Positions 9,774-21,259 of a stretch of DNA of 64,000 bases are shown here, in pieces. This stretch comes from Filosporella fistucella. Lineage: Eukaryota; Ascomycota; Leotiomycetes; Helotiales. The stretch lies in the NCBI GenBank assembly GCA_030077755.1, contig JAQJZZ010000013.1:1-64000 (forward strand), given 5' to 3'. A program made the position numbers and the translations under genes. Numbering within the stretch: position 1 is the first letter of the stretch; each line of letters starts with the position of its first letter. Under the pieces are notes generated by a model. It was not told where the DNA came from. It was given only the letters and a program-made list of their open reading frames with translations, and did no database searches.

Positions 9774-11027
9774 TTACCTTCTTCCTCCTTTCCTCAGCTC
9801 CCACCACTCTTGTGCTTGCCTCCAGATCCCTTCGTTCCATCCGTATGTGATAGCATTGGCTAATCCGACGTACTGCGTTGCACTTTGCAGAATTCTCATC
9901 GTCCGACTACTTGAACCACCCAGTTCAATGATCCGATTAATGATTCCTGGCAGCCAGAGAATCACATACGCGATCGGATAAGAGTTCAGGAGCAACACTT
10001 TCTGAATCTCGGATTGGCGGCGATGCAGAGATGCTGTGTGTTTGTAGTCGTACTTGTTGGCTTGCGCAAGAGAGATCTCGTAGCTTGCAAAATTTGTCAG
10101 GACACGGGAAGAGGAGACCGGTACGCTATCCTCCTCGATGATCCCATTCCCATACATTCCACTCTGATCAGCAAACTCCTTCTCCCTCATCACAAAATCA
10201 TCGTCGTATTTCGCGTCCTTCATCAAAGTAGCAAGCATTTTGGGCGTCTGTTCCGGCTTGATAGACTGGTGTTGCCAGATATCTTGGGCTGTGATACCCT
10301 CCTGAATCGGTGACAATTGATGGAGCTGCCGAATCTCCTTTATCTCCCTTCGCAAATAGAAATACAAATATCCATAAAGACTGCATGTAGCCAAAACAAT
10401 CGCAAATCTCCAACCGTGGTTCAGCGCATACCGGAGAGCCTGATGTTCAGATTCGATCCAGCACCAGTTCCCAGAGACAGGGCCGTATGCTTTGAGGAAG
10501 AGACCAATTGAACCTTGAAATGATTAGAATTATACATGTTAGATATATTTATACGTACTAGTGATAACGGGAACAGTCCAAACACAGACAAACGCGATTG
10601 CCTGATTCTTCCTGGTGACAGTAGGGAGATGCACTGAACTGCTTCCTCGGAGGGCCAGCACCGTGAAAATGGCAATGAGAAGTATAGAAAAGTCGGTGGC
10701 TTGGACTGTAAGCTGGCCGACGAATCCATTTGCGGTACAAGCTACGCTCCTGGAGAGGTACCCATGTTCTACAAACCATATTCCGGATATGGAGTTGTTA
10801 AGGGAGTTGGAAAAATCTATTGCAGTTAGTTGACACGACCGGCTTCTTTGCTAGGGTGGCTTCGACTGACCAGCAGCAGCCAAATTCAGAATGAGAATGT
10901 GTCTGAAGTGAGGTTTGCGAGGTAGAATGAGGTAACAGATAAATATAAAACCACTCGCAATGCAAGACAAAATACTTCCGATCAACGTTGGTATAGTGAC
11001 AGCTGGGTCATAAGTGAATGTGGACAT
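9774..11027 (-). CDS. Git3/cAMP-receptor-like G-protein-coupled receptor
   Basis: Three exons (11027-10871, 10816-10559, 10513-9774) sum to 1155 nt, 384 aa. Seven hydrophobic segments are visible: residues about 10-32 (LIGSILSCIASGFIFICYLI) and 40-60, four more up to the GPVSGNWCWIE loop and RFAIVLATCSLYGYLYFYL, and a last one in SYPIAYVILWLPGIINR. The PHFRHILILNLAAAD motif at the end of helix 1, the W-C-W loop and the FAY-like last helix are shared by fungal receptors related to Gpr1/Git3 and Dictyostelium cAMP receptors. These couple nutrient signals to G-alpha and the cAMP-PKA pathway at the plasma membrane. The third cytoplasmic loop is about 100 residues and Ser/Asp-rich, likely a phosphorylation target. 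The ligand cannot be told from sequence. Confidence 0.85.
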
Positions 11028-11935
11028 GATGGATTGAAGTCAGATCAACGATATAAGAAATAAAATGTCGTTGGCGACGTAACGGAGTGCAGAAATATCA
11101 TGGGCAGTATAGGATGTAAAACATGACGAGGGTAAAGTTATCGAAAAAAAACCCCAGGGAAATGAAGTGTAGAGAAGGAAAGGAAGTTTGTTGGAGCTTT
11201 TCCATAGCCACAATCTTGACTCGTGACCTTGTACGGAGTCTGCCCTAAATAGAAATTGAAAGACCCCCTATATTGCAACTCTATTAGAAATAGGTGCAGG
11301 CACGGACAGTGGGGAGTGATAACACCAGATAGCGGCGTGTGCAGATATTGTTGTGGATACTATTTAGAGTTCATCCGACAGAGACGTCTCACATGGTGAT
11401 CAGACACGAGATTGTCATTCGGTGAACTCTAATTTATTCGCACACTTTGCGAATCAATGCCTATCGAGCATCTGGCTGTACAGAAACATTATATGCGATT
11501 TAGAATTAATCCTACTCCTTATTGAGTCCTCGGTGAATCGATTCCAATGAATGTAACAGGAAAACCAATATACATTGGCTAATTGAAGAATTCCGATCTT
11601 ATGGCTGAAACTTCCGGATTACATCGGATAATCTATGGCATACACAATCAGACTGTGTGAGTAGGGGAGGGGCAGGGGAGAGAATCAATAATCTTGGTTA
11701 AAGAAGACGAACCCAATGTGTTGAGTTTGTGCGCCATAGGCCTTTCTTCAGGCGGCTTAAAATATGATTCGATGCACAGACGGCACAAAGGTTAGTGAGA
11801 TGTGAGTGAATAAAGTAAAATTCTATATTCATTCCTCGCCCACTTCTCGATTACTACATGCTCTGCTTGTAAATGCAACACCAGAAGACGCCCATTCTGA
11901 CCGGTTGGTCTCCTTCATCAAACACCAATTCCTCA
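11028..11935. other. GPCR promoter and Doa1 3' flank
   Basis: No gene is seen. The first several hundred bases are upstream of the GPCR start on the minus strand; the rest is downstream of the Doa1 stop. An open plus-strand frame at 11873-12280 is the antisense shadow of Doa1. Confidence 0.5.
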
Positions 11936-14430
11936 TCACTTCAGCAACGCTGTGATCTCCCGTGCTATGTTCTTAATCCGAGGATCGCTTGCTTTCTTCA
12001 CGGCGACAGCAATGCTCTTCTCGATGCCATAAACATCTTTGGCAGCACTCTTCATGTCCTCATCAACTGTGATGATTGTGCCAATGGCTACCAGGGCACG
12101 ATACACGGCCTCGGAATCAGTTTGCTTGTTCAGTATATTCCCGATACTATCGATGATAGCTATGACCTGGTCGAATTTGGTAGCTTGTGGTTGAGATTGA
12201 AAGAGAACAGCGTAATTGATATAGAATGTGGTAGCTGCAACAACCAGGTTACGATTGGTACTTGTAGCCAAAGAGGCTGAAATGACGTTTTGGATTTTGT
12301 CAAACTCTTGAACTACCAGCAGACGACCTTCTTCTGTTTCAAACAAGTTCGCAAATGCCCGTGTAGCCATCATCACTTGATTCTCAGCAGGTGTGTCTTC
12401 CTCAGTGGCGGCTATGGCGAGTATCTCGACAATATTCCCTAGGCTTGGATGTGTATATGTCGATGTCATTGGTGCGACGACGAGTAACCGGAGGAGATCA
12501 AGACCAGGAAGACGATCCTTATATGGCCACGCTGTCGCGAGCTTAACGGCCAGGTCCAAGCCACCTTTGACTGATTGTGAAGATTTCGTGGCGCCGGATG
12601 TATCCAGGTGCTGGCACAACTCCGCAAGAGTGGAAATATCGGCTGGATTCAGGGAAAGGCCCTTTTCGCCATTTTTAATCAACCCTTGATTCAGTTCTGT
12701 GATCTTCTTCTGCATTGCTGGGACTCTCGCAACAAGGATATTCAGGTACTCCTTTTGTGGTAACACCTTGGGCGCAGAAGTCGGGATTGATTGTTGAGAT
12801 GGGGTACTGGCCTCGCCAGGTCGATATCGATTCTCACTACCCCAAGGATCTGGTGCTGCGGGAGCTTGCTGTGGCTGTCCAACTGTCGCACCTTGTGTAT
12901 TTGATGTGATGAAGTTCGCGACTTGATCCAGATATGTGATCGGGAGTTCGTTGTCCTGAATGAACTTGGTGGCAGCCTCGTATGGATTCTGGAAGAGATT
13001 GTAGGGCAGCTTCAAAGCAGGTTTGCCGTCCTCAATATCCACATCAAAAACATAATCATATTCCTTTCCAAGATAGTCGACCTAAACCAGGTAAGTTAAT
13101 GAACAATAATTAATATCATGAACAAACCTTCTTCCCACTGCTACCAACAGCATCAACCACAGTACCGACATTGATCCATTGGTGCTGGGCTCATTGAATG
13201 TAAGTATAAATTCATCAGGTGGTTGATTGAACTCACCTGCCGACCATGTATGTGCTGTAACTGACCCGTCGAGCTCCCTGACCATTTGAACTTGACCATC
13301 CTTCGTACCCGATTTCTGCGTCAAGAATTCGGGAGTTGGCAACTTCTCTTTGTTTATCTCTGGCATTGTTTGTTGAGGTATCGATGAGCCTTTCACTGCT
13401 TCCTCAAAAGCTGCTGTCGTCTCGGCATCTGCAAGACGTTCGGGACTTCTTGTGAACACCCTCACAATCCTATCACTGGCCCCTGAAATAATATCCCCAT
13501 TCTCTTGACAGACAGCCACATCCCATACCGAAATGGCTGGGTGTGTGATCGTTTGAACACATTCTGTCCCTTTCCATATCCGCACTGTTCGATCCTCTCC
13601 TGAACTGACCAGCTCCCCAGTTGGTGAGTATGCAATAGAGTAGACAAAGCTTTCATGGCCATGCAGTTCAGCCAGTTGCTTGCCAGAAACAGACCATAAT
13701 CGAATGATACCCTCATTGTCTGCTGAAGCAAAGTCTGCACCTGAAGGATGCCCTTTGGGCACTCGACACAGAGCTCGAATTGGGGCTTTGCTGCCTTGAA
13801 ATGATTTCAGCAGCTTCCCGCTTCGATTGAATATGCGAATCTTTTGGTCTGCACACCCAGTAACAATCGTGTCTTCGTTGTATGCAAGTACCGCCCAAAC
13901 TGTGCCTTCATGCCCTTGCAAGGTAATTTCAGATTCCCATTTCCCAATTGGCCATATTCTCGCATCATGGTCCCAAGACCCACTGACGATATATTTATTG
14001 GATGGATCGATATCCAGCGTGCAAACATTTCCTCCATGGCCAAGTAGAAGAGCATCGGCACTGTCTTCCGGCGCCTTCGATGGTCGTCGGACATCGATCA
14101 CCACATCTTTGCCACTCGAAACAATTAAGCCGTCGGGGTATTCGGGCGAAGATGGAAGATATGTGACGCTGGTCATCCAGGTACCGGCGTGCGAGGAGAT
14201 TGTGGCATCGTAGAGAGGGGGATTATCAGATAGGAGCTTCCATAATCGAACTGTTCCATCACGGGAAGCTGAAAGTACTGCCTTGGAGGAGGGGAAAGAT
14301 ACACCGCGAACCTAGGATATAAAATTAGTATACAGATCTTGCGAGAGATATAGCAGATAGTTTCGGGGACTGGCAGGCCTACATCGTCGTCGTGACCGGA
14401 GAGCGATGCGGACAGTTTGTATTCCGCCAT
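11936..14430 (-). CDS. DOA1: Doa1/Ufd3 (PLAA homologue), WD40-PFU-PUL protein
   Basis: Four exons (14430-14383, 14311-13237, 13189-13128, 13081-11936) sum to 2331 nt, 776 aa. The first 16 residues lie in a tiny exon (MAEYKLSASLSGHDDD). Residues about 5-300 form a WD40 propeller with repeated GH...W/D units such as LLGHGGNVCTLDI and SSGEDRTVRIWKG. After an acidic linker come a PFU ubiquitin-binding domain (WINVGTVVDAVGSSGKKV, YDYVFDVDIEDGKPALKLPYN) and a C-terminal armadillo-like PUL domain that binds Cdc48/p97. The protein maintains free ubiquitin and sorts ubiquitinated cargo with Cdc48. Yeast Doa1 is 715 aa, so the length is normal. The acceptor of intron 2 (ATGAG|CC) was chosen over a nearby CCCAG because only it keeps the PFU frame. 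It is divergent from the STRAP-like gene. Confidence 0.93.
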
Positions 14431-15368
14431 CTTGGATGGATCGTTTGTGCTGCTTCGAATCTAAAAAAAAGTATTCCACAACAATGTGCAGGTTGCGAAA
14501 ATGGATGCAGGTGAGGGCAGTATTGAAAAATGCTTGAGGCGGAGGTGAATGCGTCGAATAATGGGGGCTCGCCTTGAATGTGGAAAGGCTGCTCGAGGCT
14601 GAATCTTTAAGGGCGTGGAGGGGTGTGGCTACGGTATGGGAAGAAGCTAACAGCCAAATAGTACCAGGTGTAGCCTATAAATATTATAAATATTTTAATA
14701 CTTTACTAATTCCGTACAATATTTGGATTATACAAGTACTACCTTCGTGTAAGGTAGTGTATCTAAGCTTAAGTTCCTAGAGCATGTGGTTATTTAATTA
14801 GACTTAATTGTCCCAAGGGATCTGGGAGTTTGAGGGCCTAAAATATTGAGCTCGGAAGGACGGCGTCTGAATCTACAAATTTGACTTCAGCCTCGTTGCT
14901 TGCATTATCCGGTACATTGTTATTCCTTCCGGCGCAGTGTATCCTAGCTAGCGGCAACCTGAAATTCCTCCCACTCATCCCGTCTCTTCGCGACTCGTCT
15001 CGTCGACCTCCTTTCTTCTTTCCAAGAGCCCTTGGACCGTAGGAATACCATTCAAGGTCGCTCTTTGTTGTTGTTGCCGTGCAGTCGAGGAGGAGTTTCA
15101 CGAAAATATTTCCATCAAGAACTTAATAACGAACTTACGACCCGTGCAACGAATCTCTTATCTTCCTACTACCTCGAATCACTACTACATTGCCCCAGTT
15201 CCAGCTCCAAACTACACTTATCATTCCGATCGCTCGATTTTCTCTCTACGTCAGGAATTTCCACTCTCTCTAGCACGTCGCATATCATTTGCACCTGCTT
15301 TTCACGTTCATAAATCGAACAATCATCGATCACATTCCAAGTTACCCAGCGACAAACTCGCATTCAAT
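14431..15368. other. Divergent promoter region, Doa1 / STRAP-like
   Basis: This 938-bp stretch separates two divergently transcribed housekeeping genes. The right half (15100-15368) is pyrimidine-rich on the plus strand, typical of a fungal 5' leader. No gene was supported; the overlapping open stretches have no family features. Confidence 0.5.
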
Positions 15369-16617
15369 ATGGGCGTTCCCGAAACCCCCAAGAATTCTGC
15401 GGTACCATTGACGTGTCATGGTCATTCTCGTCCGGTCACACATCTCAGTTTCTCGGGCTTTTGTACGGAGGATGATTACTACATGATATCTGCTTGTAAA
15501 GGTAGGGTCAATACATAGATTCGGGCCATGTCGCTGACTCCGAATCAGACAATAATCCTATGCTTCGCGATGGGTTGACTGGCGATTGGTATGTTCCTTC
15601 CCAAAGAATAGTAAACACCGCTCACAATATATAGGATTGGCACCTTCTTTGGACACAAAGGCGCCGTTTATCAAGCTCGCCTTTCTCCAGATGCTTCGAC
15701 AGCGGCAACTGCTTCCGCAGATTTCACTGCGTATGCTACACACTTTCTACGATTTCCTCCTGCTGATTATTGAATAGCAAAGTCTGGGACACTTTCACAG
15801 GCGAGACACAATATACCCTCCAGCATAATCACATCGTTCGTGCTATTGCTTTCCCTCCAGATTCCGGCCATCTTCTTGCGACAGGAGGAATGGAGAAGAA
15901 ATTACGAATTTTTGATCTCGATACTGTTGATGCGATATCTGCGCCTACATCCAACGGAGCATCTACTTCGAATGGCAACGCGAATGGCGCACCCAAGACA
16001 ATTATAGCAGATAGAGGTTTTGAAATCGGTCCGGGCGTCCACAAGGGGAACATCAGATCGATTGTTTGGACCAGGGATCCAAATATCTTGGTCACCGCTG
16101 CAGATGATAAGGTAATACGATGGTGGGACCTGCAGACTCGGACGGTTGTTCAGGAGCAAGTTGTGCAGGGCGAGGTTGGGTCTTGTGAATTCACGAATGT
16201 AATCGCCCAACCAGGTGATATTGGAGACGGTTTACCGGTCTTGACTATCGCAGCGGGCAAGACAGTGTACTTCTTCGGTGGACCAAGTGCTCGAAGGCTC
16301 ATCAAACGTGTGGATCTGCCATACGAAGTTGCCAGCGTTGCGCTGCACCCATCACAGCGCAAGTTCATCACTGGTGGAATTAAGGATACTTGGGCCAAAG
16401 TCTACGACTATGACAGTGAACAAGAGCTCGGTACGTCTACTTCTTGAAATTTTAAATGTTGCTGACAGTTTCAGATGTGCACAAAGGTCATCACGGCCCT
16501 ATTTGGAGCATCAGCTTTTCTCCCGATGGCAAGCTCTACTCTACGGGTAGTGAAGATGGCACAATCAAGCTGTGGAAGAACTGTCAAGGGGCATATGGAC
16601 TTTGGAAAGCAGAGTAG
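15369..16617 (+). CDS. STRAP/Unrip-like WD40 protein
   Basis: Five exons (15369-15501, 15549-15588, 15635-15730, 15778-16430, 16475-16617) sum to 1065 nt, 354 aa. The whole protein is a seven-bladed WD40 propeller. It opens with [17 protein letters not shown], continues through [19 protein letters not shown] and [16 protein letters not shown], and ends with a late blade [12 protein letters not shown]. This order and length match serine/threonine kinase receptor-associated protein, which in animals binds TGF-beta receptors and the SMN complex. In fungi it is an abundant cytoplasmic scaffold related to eIF3i and linked to RNA metabolism and MAPK upkeep. An insertion rich in Ser/Asn/Gly (about residues 143-155) lies between blades. 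Exon 2 encodes only 13 residues. The specific role is inferred from the family. Confidence 0.88.
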
Positions 16618-17320
16618 ATATTTTGCCTCGTTTCTACCTAGTGGGTGTATGGTGTTCTATCTTGTTTGTCGACATTGAAAGGAAGAGACATCCTTGATCA
16701 CATCAGCGAGTATTTCGCATAGATTGCGAGATTCACATCGAAAATAGGTTGATAATTTCCCCATTTGAGTGCTAGCTAGTGCATTTACCAACCCTGTTTG
16801 ATTTGTACGTTTCTCATCTACTTTGAGTTTTGCAATTTTGGATTCTGGCGTTCATCGTAGAGTATTCCTCGTCCTATAGGGCTACTGGTAGTGCAGCCAA
16901 TGACGGTACATTTAGCCGTAGCTCTATCACAACATTTGTGCCTACATCCCCAACATACCTAATTCTCACGGATCTCCTGTTCAATCCGGCTTGTTGATTC
17001 TCCCCTCCACTGACTCCAACTAAATTTTTATTCCTCGAACGCGCATGATGCTACACCACCTCTAGGACAGCTCCGAGTGGCGCGCTTCAACACCGAGATT
17101 GTCTGGCAAAAATCGACTCACGTGCTATGCATTTAGCCGGTTTCCTACAACATATGATCTTGATTCAGTCTTTTAATAATCGCCTGGGTTGATCGGATCA
17201 CTCTATTGACCACGCCATGTTGAAAAGTTTTGATGTCCACAATACTCATGGAGGGTTATTTAAGAGGCCAGGACCTCGCTCACAATCTTGTTCAAACAGA
17301 ATCATCATCTCCTCATAGTC
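16618..17320. other. Intergenic: STRAP-like 3' flank and reductase promoter
   Basis: No gene is seen. A TATA-like TTATTTAAG at 17256-17264 lies about 60 bases before the start codon of the aldo-keto reductase. Confidence 0.45.
17256..17264 (+). promoter_or_regulatory. TATA-like element of the aldo-keto reductase
   Basis: TTATTTAAG, about 60 bases upstream of the ATG. Assigned by position and sequence only. Confidence 0.35.
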
Positions 17321-18443
17321 ATGCCCAACTACACACTTACTTTGAATAATGGCAAAAAAATGCCAATCGTAGGCCACGGCCTATGGAAAATTCCAAACGA
17401 AAAGATCGCTGATCACGTTTACAATGCTATCAAGGCGGGATATCGCCTATTCGACGGTGCTGCCGGTAAGTTCTAGTAAAGTCCTGACTCTTGATGAAGT
17501 GGAGCTCATACATCTAGATTACGGGAATGAAGTCGAAGCAGGTCAAGGAGTTGCCAGAGCTATTAAAGATGGACTGGTCAAACGCGAGGACCTCTTCATC
17601 GTCTCAAAAATATGGAACACGTTCCACGAGAAAGAGCGAGTCGAGCCAATGTGCCGCAAGCAGTTGAAAGATTGGGGTCTTGAGTATTTTGATCTATACA
17701 TTATGCACTTTCGTGAGTCGCCTAAATCCTGCATCATTATGATTGATAATAACTTACATCCAAAGCCATTGCCTTGAGATATGTCGACCCTACTGTACGA
17801 TATCCACCTGGATGGTTCTTCGATGGGGTCACACCTACAGATATTCAGCTCTCAAATGCAACCATTCGAGAAACATGGGAAGCAATGGAGAGTCTTGTTG
17901 ATATTGGGCTCACTCGCTCCATTGGAATCAGCAATTTCAATTGCTGTGCGATACTGGATCTGCTTCGCTATGCTCGAATCAAGCCTGCCACTCTTCAAAT
18001 CGAACACCACCCATATCTTGTTCAGAAACCGCTGGTAGATTTTGCACAAAAGGAGGGAATTACTGTTACCGCCTATAGTAGTTTTGGACCTCAAGGCTAT
18101 GTGGAGATGGACCTTGAGCATGCTGTGAAGACCCCTCATCTCTTTCAACATCCTGTGATCAAGGATATTGCCACAGCGCACGGGAAATCTGCCCCGCAAG
18201 TTCTACTCAGGTGGGCTACCCAACAATCAATAGCTGTCATCCCAAAGAGTGATACATTGCCAATGTTACTGGAGAATCTCGACGCCAAAGGGTTTGACTT
18301 GACAAATGATGAGCTGAAGAGAATCGACGGACTGGATCAGAATCTTCGATTCAATGATCCGCTTATTGTACGTAACCAAACCAATCCTATATTCAAAAGC
18401 TTACATATCCCAGTATTTCGGATGCCTTCCTATATTTACTTAA
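17321..18443 (+). CDS. D-xylose-reductase-type aldo-keto reductase (AKR2 family)
   Basis: Four exons (17321-17465, 17518-17712, 17766-18367, 18414-18443) sum to 972 nt, 323 aa. The last exon of 30 nt restores the family's terminal YFG...PIF motif. The catalytic tetrad is Asp45, Tyr50, Lys79 and His112 (Candida tenuis enzyme: 46, 51, 80, 113). Family signatures are FDGAADYGNE, DLYIMHFPIAL, GISNFN and IPKSDT. Xylose reductases reduce xylose to xylitol in the cytosol, feeding the pentose pathway. The cofactor loop reads K274-S-D276-T-L-P-M280, where NADPH-preferring enzymes have Asn276 and Arg280. Loss of the arginine that contacts the 2'-phosphate suggests altered cofactor preference. The substrate could also be another aldose or polyol. 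Confidence 0.9.
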
Positions 18444-19039
18444 ACTACTATATATAATGTTAGATAACAGCCGCAAAATATTATAATGTATACTTTTGTA
18501 TTTCAAATAGTTTTATCGCACGCATATCTATATTATTGCATTTGCGTGATCCCAATAAATTTAATTGTTTATAAATTACTAACTTATTAAAGACTTCTAC
18601 CTCGCGTTACAACCCCTATTATTGTATTAGAAATATCCTTATACTTTGCTATACGTTTTGCTTTCGTATAGCTTGGGCATACTCATTCGTCTATTGATGT
18701 ATAGTATTCTATTTCATCTTGAGAGTTCCGTTCGACTTCTGTAAATTTCACGTCTTTTCAAGCGGTACACCGAACAGAGATGTGTCTTGTCACTGAGAGG
18801 AAAGTCTTAAAATAGCGTCTGAAGACGGCTTTGAAAAATTAGCTGGCAGGACCTCAATACCAGTTGAAACTTCAATTCGCTATCTACAAATCCTATAAAC
18901 TTCCAACGCAGAAACCCAAAGATCGTCCCTCGTAATGTACAGTAACTAACATGATGTATGTGTTTTCTTTCCCAACGCCGAAAAATTGCATGCACCTCGC
19001 CCCTTCATATGTATTTGGATTCTTTACCCCGTTCGCTAA
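18444..19039. other. Convergent intergenic region
   Basis: 3' flanks of the reductase (plus) and the glucanase (minus). AT-rich to about 18700; no gene seen. Confidence 0.5.
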
Positions 19040-21259
19040 CTATGAAACGGTCTTCCCACCACAACTTGGTATACTGACTCCTGGCTTCAAATTTCTGTTT
19101 ACATCCATCAAACCCCATTGGTCCTCCCACTCTTTACCTGGCTCATTGAAAGTCCACTTCCATGGTTCGTCGAAAGCCTCGAACCAGAAGTAGTTCGTGC
19201 TATTCGCAAGGGCTTGACACACCCATTCGCTCATGAAAGTGTTCATTTCCGTGATTCCAGCAACCGAACCCTTTGTACATGTGGTTGCAGATCCACAGTC
19301 CGTTCCACCTTTTGATGGCCACCCAGTTTCAGAAATGATGTGCTTTGAAGTGTCGGCTTTCAGAATAACATCATGACTTTGCCAGAAATTCCACGTCCAG
19401 CCAGCTGCTTGATCGGCTTCGACACCAGCGAAGAAAGGGTGAATATTGGCCATGACATAATCAACCTCACTTGCCAATTCGGTGGTCCAATTATCTCCAA
19501 GATCGGAGCTGGCAATTGGTAGCTTGATACCCATGCTCGACAAATTTGTTTTGACCTCAGACAGGATTGTTCCGAGCGTGGCTGCTGGCATATCTTGCCT
19601 AAATAGAACCTCATTGCCAACAATTACTCCAGCGAATGATGATGATCCGTGCTCCTTGAAAATATCATACATCTGAGCAATTTGCCGATCATTTGTAGTC
19701 GTATTTTTGTCCAACCATACCCCCATCCAAACTTTAACGGAGCCATTTAGTCCCAATCGATCAATGGCATGCAAAACCATCTGAGTCTGGTTGCAATCAG
19801 TCCCATACAATCGAATGGTATTGGTAAGTTGAGAAAGGACAGCTAGATCCCGGGTGACATTATTTTGCGAAGCAGGATATGTGAGGCATCCAGGGTACTG
19901 AGTGTACATAGGAGTATAGTCCATGCCTGGGAAAACCTTGTGTAGATTGGGGTTGTTGAGAAGCTTTTTGATTTCGTCCGAATTCTTGTTCAGATCTCCG
20001 TTGCTCGAAGTATCTTGGGAGGCGGATTGACCTTGAGGCGTATCAGTGGAGGATGAAGATTTCGATTTATTTGAAGAGAGAATTCCCCCTACGATGCCCC
20101 CAGCGATGCCCCCAACAATCAGAAATGCAACAATTATGATCACCAGCCATTTCAGCTTCTTCTTCCCAGTGGATTGTTTGCTCAACCACTCGCTCTTCTC
20201 CTCCCCAAGATTGTAATTTCCACCAACATATGGGTCCTGAACTGGATTGTATTGCGGTGTTCCATTGGCACTACTTCCTCTCCCAACAAGCCCGCCTAAA
20301 GCTCCAAGAACTCCTCCTGCTGCCGTGCCTCCTGCTGCTGCTGGAATATTGCGGTCAGAATTATGTCCTAAACTCAACATGGAACCTCTATTTGTATTGT
20401 GCCTGTATTCCAACCCATCATCGCCATCGTCCTCGATGCTATTCGGATCGAAATGGTCCATGCTCGGATCTAGATTCCGAGAGTATCGATTGTATGGAGT
20501 ATCAGCATAAGGCTCGTGATTGAAGCTGTGGGGCGATCGTGAAACCATGGAGCGAGCTTGTGGAGTAGAAATTCCTGGAGGAAATGCAGCAGCTCCAAGA
20601 GGGGCAAGTGAAGATTGAGAGACCTCCTGCCTTGGAGCTGGGCGAGAATATGATCGATCTTCCATTGACGAATCTGCGCCTTCGTATCCTGAACCTCCTC
20701 TCATCTCCATCCTTGGATCATAGCCTGGCGTATTTCTCATTGCGTCCAATCCACTCTCTCTCGCGTTTGCGTCGGCAACACTCATTGCAATTCCAGTCAT
20801 GCCCCCAGCAGCGTGTTCTCCAAAGTTATCCGCACCCGGTGTGATCGCAGAGTGTGCAGAGTTTGTATATCCTAGTTCCCGCCCCCAGATTCGACCCTCA
20901 GCGTCTCGATGAGGTGGGGGTGCTGTAATAGGCGCAGCTATCGAGTTCAAAGGTTGCACATAGCCTAGTGGAGGTGATGTTGGAACTCGAGGAGGAGAAG
21001 GTTGCTGTCTTTCTTGACTGTATCTCCTCGCGGCCCGCAGTCTATTAAAGGAGCTGTCAGGGTGTGCAGCGGGCGAGATTTGCGGTGGAGGCGAGTAGGA
21101 ATCGTACTGAGGTTGATTGTTGAAGTGAGATTGAGAGTCGTAGGGCGTTTGCTGGTATTGGGGTTGATGCGGAGGTTGTTGATATTGGCGTTGTAGGTTT
21201 TCTGGAGTCCTCCTTCCCTCGTATGGTATCTCTGGCTCGAACGAGTACTGTCTCTGCAT
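19040..21259 (-). CDS. btgC: BtgC-type membrane GH17 endo-1,3-beta-glucanase
   Basis: Single-exon gene, 739 aa. Residues 1-365 are a long Pro/Gln/Ser-rich, presumably cytoplasmic N-terminal region. A type II membrane anchor follows at about 371-394 (KWLVIIIVAFLIVGGIAGGI), then a short Ser-rich stalk. Residues about 440-735 form the GH17 catalytic domain. The acid/base is Glu550 in VIVGNEVLF and the nucleophile Glu644 in IISETGWPSKGG. This layout matches Aspergillus BtgC and its orthologues, which act on wall beta-1,3-glucan as hydrolase or transglycosylase at the plasma membrane. The length is typical. The N-terminal tail carries many SP/TP sites suited to phosphorylation. It is the first of several wall-active genes in the window. 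Confidence 0.93.
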   Translation of the reverse strand: MQRQYSFEPEIPYEGRRTPENLQRQYQQPPHQPQYQQTPYDSQSHFNNQPQYDSYSPPPQISPAAHPDSSFNRLRAARRYSQERQQPSPPRVPTSPPLGYVQPLNSIAAPITAPPPHRDAEGRIWGRELGYTNSAHSAITPGADNFGEHAAGGMTGIAMSVADANARESGLDAMRNTPGYDPRMEMRGGSGYEGADSSMEDRSYSRPAPRQEVSQSSLAPLGAAAFPPGISTPQARSMVSRSPHSFNHEPYADTPYNRYSRNLDPSMDHFDPNSIEDDGDDGLEYRHNTNRGSMLSLGHNSDRNIPAAAGGTAAGGVLGALGGLVGRGSSANGTPQYNPVQDPYVGGNYNLGEEKSEWLSKQSTGKKKLKWLVIIIVAFLIVGGIAGGIVGGILSSNKSKSSSSTDTPQGQSASQDTSSNGDLNKNSDEIKKLLNNPNLHKVFPGMDYTPMYTQYPGCLTYPASQNNVTRDLAVLSQLTNTIRLYGTDCNQTQMVLHAIDRLGLNGSVKVWMGVWLDKNTTTNDRQIAQMYDIFKEHGSSSFAGVIVGNEVLFRQDMPAATLGTILSEVKTNLSSMGIKLPIASSDLGDNWTTELASEVDYVMANIHPFFAGVEADQAAGWTWNFWQSHDVILKADTSKHIISETGWPSKGGTDCGSATTCTKGSVAGITEMNTFMSEWVCQALANSTNYFWFEAFDEPWKWTFNEPGKEWEDQWGLMDVNRNLKPGVSIPSCGGKTVS

